From: Acidobacteria bacterium AH-259-L09
GTDB taxonomy: Bacteria; Acidobacteriota; UBA6911; RPQK01
DNA length: 12,432 nt
Assembly: GCA_027717875.1 (NCBI GenBank)
Contig: JALLOL010000053.1
Span: forward strand, 1-12,432
Direction of reading: 5' to 3'
Part shown: positions 6,787 through 12,432 of the stretch, piece after piece
How the letters are laid out: each line of letters opens with the position of its first letter
Position numbering within the stretch: position 1 is the stretch's first letter
The notes under the pieces: model-generated
Database searches by the model: none
Seen by the model: only the letters and a program-made list of their open reading frames with translations
Told to the model about the DNA's origin: nothing
Made by a program: the position numbers and the translations under genes

Positions 6787-8796
6787 CTAGCCGGGAGCGG
6801 TTGGGAAGCGAACGCTGAACTCGGCCCCGGGTCGGCGGTTGGCCACATCAACATGGGCTCTCATGGCATCCGCCAACATCTTCACCAGTGCCAGGCCGAT
6901 TCCCGTGCCACGGGTGGTACGGGTCATCTCGTTGTCGATGCGATAGAATTTTTCAAAAATTCTCTTAAGTTTTCGACGTGGGATGCCCGGGCCAAAGTCT
7001 CTGACACGGATATAGCAGTCCGTGCCTACCTGGCTAACCGTCAAAACAATCTTTTTTGTTTCGGCTCCCTTTGAAAACTTGATGGCATTATCGATGAGAT
7101 TGATCAGGATCTGGGTCAGAGCATCGTTGTCCGCCTGAATCGGTTTCGGTGCCCCTTCCGTGATGGTGGCGACCTCAAATCCGGCTCGCTTGACCTGATT
7201 GCTCAGGCGCTCCACGATACCCGTTACGAATTCAACCGGATTGCGTGCTGTAAGGTTCATTTGCCCCTCGTTTCGCTCCAACTCGGCGAGCGTCAGGACA
7301 TTTTGGATCAGCCGACTGAGTCGCTCACTCTCGTCATGGATGTGTTCGTAGTAGCGCTCCTTCTTTTCTTCCTCCACCCATCCTTCCATGAGCATCTCAC
7401 CATACATTCGGATTGCAGTGAGGGGGGTCTTCAGTTCGTGGCTGACCGCCGAAACGAAATCGCTCTTCTTTCGCGAGAGCTCCATCTGGGTTGTGGTCAG
7501 TCGATAAATCCCAAGTAGACCGCCGATGAACAGCAGTGAAAGAAAGACGGCAAGGAAGTTCACCACCTGATGACCAGGGCTTTTCGGGAGTCTATCGACG
7601 GTAATGGCCAGGTGAAAGTCGCTGAGGGGATGAGGCAAAGCGGAGCTGTAAAGAAGCAATGGCTTTCCATTTGTCGGGTCGCCGCCGGCCGGTTGCATGA
7701 TCTCACCCTGGTAGAACACAAGGTAGGAAACCGTCCCCGGCAATGCTGAGTTCCGGAAAGTTGGATTCAAGTGGGCTTGCAGGAATTCCGTAAGGCGCGT
7801 CACAAAGCCCTGGATGTAGCGCCGGTCTTGCGACCAAACCTTCCGGTAAAAGACCAGCCATTCCTTATCAATGAGTTGGCTTCGAAAAGGATCAACTTCC
7901 GCCACGACTTCCGGTGCTGAATTGACATCGACATCCCGAGACCCAACCAGGTCGTCTCCCATTTCAAGAGCACGGTTCTCTTCTCTGCCAGGAGCCCGGT
8001 TTCGCACAACATCTGAGCGTGGAGGGGAAACCTTCTGGTCTATGGCCTTATCCAACTCCTCCGAGTAGGCGTCTTTGAGTTTAGAATCAAAGACCAGGGA
8101 CTGCTTCGGTGAGGTTTTTTGGACTCGGCGTTCAAAATAGCTGACACCTTCGGTTCTTTCTTCTTCACCCCGCGGGATGAGTGCATACTCTTGTGAGCTT
8201 TCCTTGCCGTACCCCTTCTCAAGACTGACGTCGACATTCGATTCGAGGTTTTCCCTTAAATTAGAGAAGGCTTTCTTCCGAGAAGCAGTGGATTCCTCGA
8301 GTCGCGGGCCCTCCTGTCGGGCGCGAAAACCGCTCGAGGCGTAAAACGTCTGGCCCTTCAGTAGCGAGGCGAGCTTGTCCCGCAACTGTTCCCGCTCCTC
8401 TCTGTGCGGGACGACTATTCCATTGTCTGGCACCCTATCCGGCAATAGTGGGGTGTGAAAGCTTCCGTCCGGGTCAATCTGGTAGTATCCCAGGATGCCT
8501 GAGATTTCCGATTGCACCGGAAAGCCGGCAAGCGGTGACAGGTTTAACCCCTCCTGCTGCGGAACAGGCCGATCGGCGACATGAATATAGCGGTAGTGGG
8601 TGTAAGGCCTCTGCTCCTCATCTTGGAGGCTTTGCTGTAGCCGCTGGTGGACCGTGGCCATCACGCCCTCAGCGGTCTTGCGATAAAAGAAGAAAGACTC
8701 CTGTGCGAGATCGGTGTAAGTGTGCTTTAGCAGGATCGCAATGGGAACTGCCACCAAGATGAAGAAAAGCGCGAAATACAGGCGCAGCTTTTTCAT
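6787..8796 (-). CDS. Membrane sensor histidine kinase with large periplasmic domain
   Basis: From ATG 8796 the protein is 669 residues. A first membrane helix (about 5-23) and a second (about 411-430) bracket a roughly 385-residue extracytoplasmic sensor region. There is no HAMP domain. The dimerisation/phosphoacceptor helix follows directly, with H453 in SHELKTPLTAIRMYGEM. The ATPase domain shows the N box LINLIDNAIKF (565-573 region), G1 DFGPGIP (600-606), F box FEKFYR (614-619) and G2 RGTGIGLALV (629-638). It should autophosphorylate and phosphorylate the adjacent regulator. A longer frame reaches to 8943, but those 49 codons lie inside the regulator gene. ATG 8796 overlaps the regulator TGA as ATGA and has GGTGGAAGA in front, so the genes are coupled. 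The sensor holds a polar, charged stretch (about 157-300) with few hydrophobic residues. Confidence 0.95.
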   Translation of the reverse strand: MKKLRLYFALFFILVAVPIAILLKHTYTDLAQESFFFYRKTAEGVMATVHQRLQQSLQDEEQRPYTHYRYIHVADRPVPQQEGLNLSPLAGFPVQSEISGILGYYQIDPDGSFHTPLLPDRVPDNGIVVPHREEREQLRDKLASLLKGQTFYASSGFRARQEGPRLEESTASRKKAFSNLRENLESNVDVSLEKGYGKESSQEYALIPRGEEERTEGVSYFERRVQKTSPKQSLVFDSKLKDAYSEELDKAIDQKVSPPRSDVVRNRAPGREENRALEMGDDLVGSRDVDVNSAPEVVAEVDPFRSQLIDKEWLVFYRKVWSQDRRYIQGFVTRLTEFLQAHLNPTFRNSALPGTVSYLVFYQGEIMQPAGGDPTNGKPLLLYSSALPHPLSDFHLAITVDRLPKSPGHQVVNFLAVFLSLLFIGGLLGIYRLTTTQMELSRKKSDFVSAVSHELKTPLTAIRMYGEMLMEGWVEEEKKERYYEHIHDESERLSRLIQNVLTLAELERNEGQMNLTARNPVEFVTGIVERLSNQVKRAGFEVATITEGAPKPIQADNDALTQILINLIDNAIKFSKGAETKKIVLTVSQVGTDCYIRVRDFGPGIPRRKLKRIFEKFYRIDNEMTRTTRGTGIGLALVKMLADAMRAHVDVANRRPGAEFSVRFPTAPG

Positions 8797-9497
8797 TCTT
8801 CCACCTTCAATTGGTAGCCCTCGCCGCGAACCGTCACCAACAACTGTGGTTGACTCGGATCTCTCTCGATTTTGCGCCGCAGCTTGGCCATGTGGATGTC
8901 GACCGTTCGGGTTTCGACATAGTCGACATTCCTGTAGCCCCACACTTCCCGCAGCAGCTCCTGCCGAGAGACTGGACGGACTCCATGTGTGCTGAGGTAC
9001 ACCAGGATCTCGAGCTCGCGGCGGGTGAAGGGGATCTCTTTGCCCTCTCTTGTGCCAATCAAACGTTCCGGATGAATGACGAGATCTCCCAGACTGAGAG
9101 CATTCATGTCTCTATGGAGTTTGCCCGATCGCCGCAGAACAGCCTCCACCCGGGCCAAAAGCTGCCTTACCGAGAAAGGTTTCGGGATGTAATCGTCTGC
9201 TCCCAGTTTGAGACCCTTGATGATGTCTTCTTCCGAAGTCTTGGCTGTGAGCATGATGATCGGTAGACGCCGGTCCACCTCGCGGATTCTGTTGCAGATG
9301 CTAAAGCCATCAAGACCGGGAATCATGATATCCAGGAGAATCAGGTGATACTCACCACTTAGCGCCATCTCCAGACCCGACTTACCTTCTATAGCGGTCT
9401 CCACTTCGTACCCGTTATAGACGAAGACATCGGCTAACCCCTGTAGGATCGACTCCTCATCTTCGATGATCAACAGTCTTGGCCTTGCCGGCTTCAT
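8793..9497 (-). CDS. OmpR/PhoB-family response regulator
   Basis: The 234-residue protein has an N-terminal receiver domain (about 5-120) with acidic residues E12 and D13, phosphoacceptor D56 in LILLDIMIPGLDG, T84 and K107 in DDYIPKPF. It has a C-terminal winged-helix domain (about 135-232) with FTRRELEILVYLSTH, SRQELLREVWGY, TRTVDIHMAKLRRKIE and VRGEGYQL. It is the cytoplasmic transcription factor partner of the overlapping histidine kinase gene. The start ATG 9497 lacks a good Shine-Dalgarno sequence, yet the receiver domain begins right there, so no shorter start is plausible. It diverges from the VWA-PspA operon across 172 bp that contain an 11-bp direct repeat. The simplest model is that it regulates itself and that operon. 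Confidence 0.95.
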   Translation of the reverse strand: MKPARPRLLIIEDEESILQGLADVFVYNGYEVETAIEGKSGLEMALSGEYHLILLDIMIPGLDGFSICNRIREVDRRLPIIMLTAKTSEEDIIKGLKLGADDYIPKPFSVRQLLARVEAVLRRSGKLHRDMNALSLGDLVIHPERLIGTREGKEIPFTRRELEILVYLSTHGVRPVSRQELLREVWGYRNVDYVETRTVDIHMAKLRRKIERDPSQPQLLVTVRGEGYQLKVEE

Positions 9498-9501
9498 GTT
9501 T

Positions 9502-9513
9502 GCATTGTAATGC
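9502..9513. repeat. Small inverted repeat near regulator start
   Basis: GCATT-GT-AATGC (9502-9513) is a 5-bp inverted repeat with a 2-base centre, located five bases upstream of the response regulator ATG on the minus strand, where a ribosome binding site is otherwise missing. It may be chance or may affect translation. Confidence 0.25.
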
Positions 9514-9531
9514 TTTTCTTATCGAGCGTGT

Positions 9532-9548
9532 GTAAACCGATCGTAAAA
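9532..9548. promoter_or_regulatory. Candidate OmpR/PhoB-type operator (11-bp direct repeat)
   Basis: GTAAAC (9532-9537) and GTAAAA (9543-9548) form a direct repeat with an exact 11-base period. On the other strand it reads TTTTAC, five bases, GTTTAC. Tandem half-sites spaced one helical turn apart are the normal binding form for winged-helix regulators of this family. The site lies between the divergent regulator and VWA genes, so it could serve both autoregulation and control of the stress operon. It is inferred from pattern only. Confidence 0.45.
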
Positions 9549-9621
9549 GTTTGTGCCTGCCTTTTTACCAAGAGCTGTCTACTAACTTGTGGTGGAGAAA
9601 CGTTAAGTTGGGTATGAGACA

Positions 9622-9638
9622 GGTGGCGTTAAGCCACC
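9622..9638 (+). promoter_or_regulatory. Leader hairpin of VWA-PspA operon
   Basis: GGTGGC (9622-9627) pairs perfectly with GCCACC (9633-9638) across the loop GTTAA. It ends 31 bases before the ATG at 9670 and leaves the ribosome binding site AAAGGAG free. It could stabilise the transcript or mark a regulated leader. There is no T tract, so attenuation by termination is not indicated. Confidence 0.35.
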
Positions 9639-9669
9639 AATAACCATTTAAAAGAGAAAGGAGAACAGC

Positions 9670-11142
9670 ATGAACGTACTAACCAGATTCAAATCATTTG
9701 GGAAATCCCGCAAGGGTGGGGTGCTGACTTTGCTTCTCGGCATCCTGGCGACAGTCATTTGGGTTCAACTTCGAGGGGGATCCTTTACGGGACACGGTCA
9801 GTCGGGTGGCGTCGGCGGCCAACTGTCCGTCCACCCCGGGACTGGTGTTAAGCTGCAAGTGTCCCTGACGCAGCCGATGATCGTCCAAGGGAGCGACGGT
9901 ACGGTCTACCTGGACCTGTCTGTTATTACCCCCAAGACCTCCCACCCGGACGTCCTGAGGGTGCCAACCGACACCATAGTTGTCCTGGATCGCAGCGGTT
10001 CCATGGGAGAAGACAATAAGTGGAGGTATGCCACACAAGCCGTCCACTCGCTGTTGGATCGCCTGATGCACAATGACCGTGTTGCCCTGATTACCTTTGA
10101 CAGCGGCGCCCGTGTCCAATCGCAATTGATCTGGGCCAGCGAAAAGAACATCCAGCGCTTTAGAGACATTGTTAACAGTTTGAGTCCCGGGGCTTCGACC
10201 AATCTTGGCGAAGCACTCCTGCGCGCTGAAGACATCGCCGGGGCCTCACCCTGGTCAGAGCGGCGACGGCGCGTCATCCTTCTGTCCGATGGTCTCGCCA
10301 ATACCGGTATCGTCAACCCGGCAGAACTTGGTGCCATCGCCAGACGGATTGCGGACCACGGCAGCATTCTCTCCACTATTGGCATGGGACTAGGATTCAA
10401 CGAGACCCTCATGGCTTCCCTGGCTGACCACGGCATGGGCAGCTTTAGTTATCTGGAGCATCTCGAATCGCTGGGGGCGATCCTTGCCAAGGAGCTGGCC
10501 GATTCTCGCGACGTCTACGCTGATGGTTCGGAGATGCGAATCCATCTCCCCACCGGAGTGGAGCTTGTGGACGCCGCCGGTTATCCCTTTGTCCTGGAAG
10601 GCAGAACGGCCGTCATCCGGACGGGTCAGCTTTTCCAGGATAGTACAAAACGCTTCATGGCTACGCTCAGGGTCGCCACCCAAGTGCCCGCTGAGTACAC
10701 CATTGGCAGCATCGACCTGAGCTACCGGGTCAACGGTCGTTCCTACCAGCAACAGCTCGAATCGCCGGGGTTGAAGATCGCCTGCGTGCCACCGGAGCGA
10801 AAACATGAGGCAGTAGCTTCCATCGACAAGGATCTCTATCGGGACGCCTGGATCAAGAACAACCTGGGCTCGATCATGAGAAAGGTCGGGGACTTTGTTC
10901 GCAGCGGAGAGAGGGAAAAAGCCAAGGAGCTGATGGAATCCTACAGGAATCGCCTCGAGGAAGCGGACCTGGCCGTCCCCGGTTTGAAGAAGCAGGCGGA
11001 CCGGCAGCTGGAAGAGCTGGAGACACGAGTCGACGATGCCTTCCAGGGTCGCGACCAGAAGGTCAAACAGAACCGTGCTGCCAAGGCACTGCTGGGTGCC
11101 AGTCAGCAGCTTCAAAGAGAAGTCAACAAGAACACGAAGTGA
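9670..11142 (+). CDS. Membrane-anchored von Willebrand factor A protein
   Basis: The 490-residue protein has a basic N-terminus and one hydrophobic helix (about 17-34), most simply read as an uncleaved anchor that places the rest outside the cytoplasm. A linker and beta-rich region (about 50-98) precede a VWA domain (about 100-280) with a complete MIDAS: D107, S109 and S111 in DRSGSM, T177 in GASTNLG and D207 in LLSDGLANTG. A beta-rich segment (about 285-375) follows. The last 110 residues are charged and helical, probably coiled coil. VWA domains bind partners through a divalent metal. The ATG has AAAGGAG six bases upstream. The gene is first of a tight operon with PspA (11 bases between stop and next ATG) and a polytopic protein. 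The overall layout resembles VWA proteins with a C-terminal helical tail, but the exact partner is unknown. Confidence 0.92.
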   Translation: MNVLTRFKSFGKSRKGGVLTLLLGILATVIWVQLRGGSFTGHGQSGGVGGQLSVHPGTGVKLQVSLTQPMIVQGSDGTVYLDLSVITPKTSHPDVLRVPTDTIVVLDRSGSMGEDNKWRYATQAVHSLLDRLMHNDRVALITFDSGARVQSQLIWASEKNIQRFRDIVNSLSPGASTNLGEALLRAEDIAGASPWSERRRRVILLSDGLANTGIVNPAELGAIARRIADHGSILSTIGMGLGFNETLMASLADHGMGSFSYLEHLESLGAILAKELADSRDVYADGSEMRIHLPTGVELVDAAGYPFVLEGRTAVIRTGQLFQDSTKRFMATLRVATQVPAEYTIGSIDLSYRVNGRSYQQQLESPGLKIACVPPERKHEAVASIDKDLYRDAWIKNNLGSIMRKVGDFVRSGEREKAKELMESYRNRLEEADLAVPGLKKQADRQLEELETRVDDAFQGRDQKVKQNRAAKALLGASQQLQREVNKNTK

Positions 11143-11153
11143 GGAGAAATACC

Positions 11154-11747
11154 ATGGCCATCGTAAACCGTATCAGACGTCTATTTCGTGCCGATGTGCA
11201 CGCCATCCTCGACATTATCGAAGAGCCCGAAGCTATCCTCAAGCAGGCTATACGAGAGATGCAGGAGGCTCTCGACTGCAAGAGAGCCCGGCTCGCCAGA
11301 AACCAGAAAAACCTCAGCTCGCTGAAGGCGACCGAGGCCCATTTGAAGGAGCAGCTGGCAAAGATTCAGAAAGATCTGGAGGTTTGCTTGAAAGAGGGTT
11401 CTGAGGAACTGGCCCGCAAGACGGTCGGCCGCAAGCTTGCCTTCGATAAACACCTGGCAGCTGTGCAGCAGCGCATTTCCACCGGCAAGAAACTCTGCGA
11501 GCAGCAGACCCAGGAGATAGATCTTCAGCAAGGCCAACTGGAGTCGATTGTCGAAAAGGCCAAACTGTTTGTGCCGGCGGCAACGGAGGACTCCGCCTTC
11601 TCCGTTGCTGAGTCTATTCTCTTCGCAGCTGAGCAGAGTCCCGGTCGAAGCTATCCGGGCACCGGTAACACGCACGTGAGCGACGAAGAAATTGAACTGG
11701 AGTGGATCCGGATTCGCGACAGCTTCAACAAAGGAAGTGCCTCATGA
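11154..11747 (+). CDS. PspA/IM30 (Vipp1) family membrane-stress protein
   Basis: From ATG 11154 the protein is 197 residues and almost wholly helical. The N-terminal amphipathic stretch MAIVNRIRRLFRADVHAIL is followed by EEPEAILKQAIREMQEAL (23-40), the conserved PspA/IM30 opening, and then a long heptad-like coiled coil to about residue 138. A low-complexity linker leads to a short C-terminal helix, SDEEIELEWIRIRDSF (176-191). Family members are cytoplasmic, oligomerise on the inner membrane and protect or remodel it under stress. It is somewhat shorter than the roughly 220-residue typical length. The frame opens earlier at GTG 11139, but ATG 11154 has GAGGAG seven bases upstream and fits the family start. 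It lies between the VWA gene and a membrane-protein gene that it overlaps by ATGA, which implies translational coupling. Confidence 0.9.
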   Translation: MAIVNRIRRLFRADVHAILDIIEEPEAILKQAIREMQEALDCKRARLARNQKNLSSLKATEAHLKEQLAKIQKDLEVCLKEGSEELARKTVGRKLAFDKHLAAVQQRISTGKKLCEQQTQEIDLQQGQLESIVEKAKLFVPAATEDSAFSVAESILFAAEQSPGRSYPGTGNTHVSDEEIELEWIRIRDSFNKGSAS

Positions 11748-12325
11748 AACGGCCCAGCATTCTTGCGGGAATCGCTTTTGCTTTTGTCCTTGCCATCTTC
11801 GCTGTGCCACTGTGGTGGGGGTTGAAGACTGCCCTGCCGTTTTTCCTGGCGTTCAGGTTGATCACACTAAGTGCCTATCTCGCCTACTGCTTCTACCTGC
11901 TGCGGACAGCGAAAAACCGTGTAGGGACGCTAAGCCTGGCCGCCGCTAATTTGGTGATCGGGGCGGGGCTCTCTTGCCTGCCCCTGAGCACCTCTTCGAT
12001 CGTGGGCGCTCTGGTAGCCATGATCAGTGTGAACCGCTCACTGCTTTTTCAGCGGAGTCTGGTCGCCATCGCCCTTGACGGCCTAGCGTCCGCCCTAGGA
12101 CTGATGTTTGCGGGGTATCTCTTCACCACAACGGGAAGCCTGCCTGCTGCACTGTGGAGTTTCTTTCTCCTGCAGTCCGTTTTCGTGCTGATTCCGCCGC
12201 GATTATCCAGAGAGGCCGGCCTCTCTCCAGCAGACGAAAACGGGGAGGTGGACCTGTTCGTACACGGCCAGCGACAGGCAGAGGCGGCGCTGGAGCGCAT
12301 CATCCAAGAGGGCGACTTTTCTTGA
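11744..12325 (+). CDS. Six-helix membrane protein of the PspA-VWA operon, unknown function
   Basis: From ATG 11744 the protein is 193 residues. Hydrophobic segments at about 7-26, 31-52, 61-77, 81-97, 104-127 and 132-151 predict six membrane helices, with both ends in the cytoplasm by the positive-inside rule. A polar C-terminal tail (about 152-193) carries GQRQAEAALERIIQEGDF, a short amphipathic helix. I recognise no named family. The start overlaps the PspA stop as ATGA and has AAGGAAG upstream. The longer frame from 11702 would run into PspA and is rejected. The close coupling suggests a membrane partner or anchor for PspA, as PspB/PspC-type proteins are in other bacteria, although the fold is clearly different from PspB or PspC. 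Confidence 0.8.
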   Translation: MKRPSILAGIAFAFVLAIFAVPLWWGLKTALPFFLAFRLITLSAYLAYCFYLLRTAKNRVGTLSLAAANLVIGAGLSCLPLSTSSIVGALVAMISVNRSLLFQRSLVAIALDGLASALGLMFAGYLFTTTGSLPAALWSFFLLQSVFVLIPPRLSREAGLSPADENGEVDLFVHGQRQAEAALERIIQEGDFS

Positions 12326-12362
12326 TATATTTTTCAAAACAAATGCACCCAAGCGCCCTTTT

Positions 12363-12432
12363 CCGGCTCGTGACGAAGCGGTACGACCGAGCGCAACGCA
12401 GTCAGGTCGGAAACGAGGGAACGATTCTTCCT
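12363..12432. repeat. Structured intergenic repeat, copy 2 (reaches window edge)
   Basis: CCGGCTCGTGACGAAGCGG (12363-12381) differs from copy 1 at one of 19 bases. The end ACGATTCTTCCT (12421-12432) differs at one of 12. Between them the core differs: CGACC and GGTCG can pair around about 16 bases, instead of the two stems of copy 1. It begins 37 bases after the stop of the polytopic protein gene, much as copy 1 begins 27 bases after the HD-GYP stop. The element may continue past the window. Confidence 0.55.

Noticed and set aside
8797..8943. 49-codon N-terminal extension of the histidine kinase
   Set aside because: It lies within the response regulator gene and has no membrane or domain features; the ATG at 8796 has coupling overlap and begins a normal membrane helix.
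10390..11115. 241-aa minus-strand reading frame opposite the VWA gene
   Set aside because: Wholly antisense to a gene with clear domain motifs; Leu/Val-rich composition is a by-product of the sense codons.
12326..12350. AT-rich possible terminator after the last gene
   Set aside because: The only stem (TTGA with TCAA) is too short and AT-rich to support an intrinsic terminator.

Overview
The window is a bacterial chromosomal segment of moderate GC content by eye. It carries nine confident protein-coding genes on both strands. I see no rRNA, tRNA, CRISPR array, transposase, integrase or phage gene. Several features point loosely to Acidobacteriota or a similar soil, sediment or marine lineage: a lone secreted DUF4159 protein, a secreted HEHP-type cupin, a secreted sulfatase, and a PspA/VWA/two-component cluster. 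This placement rests on gene content alone and is low confidence.

Left part (1-6786), from left to right. A thiamine-diphosphate enzyme of the acetolactate synthase/benzoylformate decarboxylase superfamily lies on the minus strand (28-1674). A divergent secreted DUF4159 protein follows (1994-2743). Next is a GAF plus HD-GYP protein, a probable cyclic-di-GMP phosphodiesterase, whose better start is the GTG at 3099. A convergent secreted sulfatase with a Cys-type formylglycine motif follows (4437-5939, minus). After a long poorly explained intergenic stretch comes a small secreted cupin (6406-6783). These look like independent, mostly monocistronic genes.

Right part (6787-12325). This is the most coherent block and the best candidate for a poorly described system. 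An OmpR-type response regulator and a histidine kinase (overlapping by ATGA) are transcribed leftward. Diverging from them is a three-gene operon: a membrane-anchored von Willebrand factor A protein with an intact MIDAS, a PspA/IM30-family protein, and a six-helix membrane protein that overlaps PspA by ATGA. The 172-bp divergent region holds an 11-bp-period direct repeat typical in form of OmpR/PhoB operators, and a perfect hairpin in the leader of the VWA gene. I infer an envelope-stress module. The kinase senses an extracytoplasmic state, the regulator controls the divergent operon, PspA protects the inner membrane from the cytoplasmic side, and the VWA and polytopic proteins act in or across the membrane.

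Two copies of a structured intergenic repeat, about 70-76 bp each, lie just downstream of the HD-GYP gene (4305-4380) and of the last gene of the operon (12363 to the window edge). They share nearly identical ends around different hairpin cores, which suggests a dispersed repeat family in this genome.
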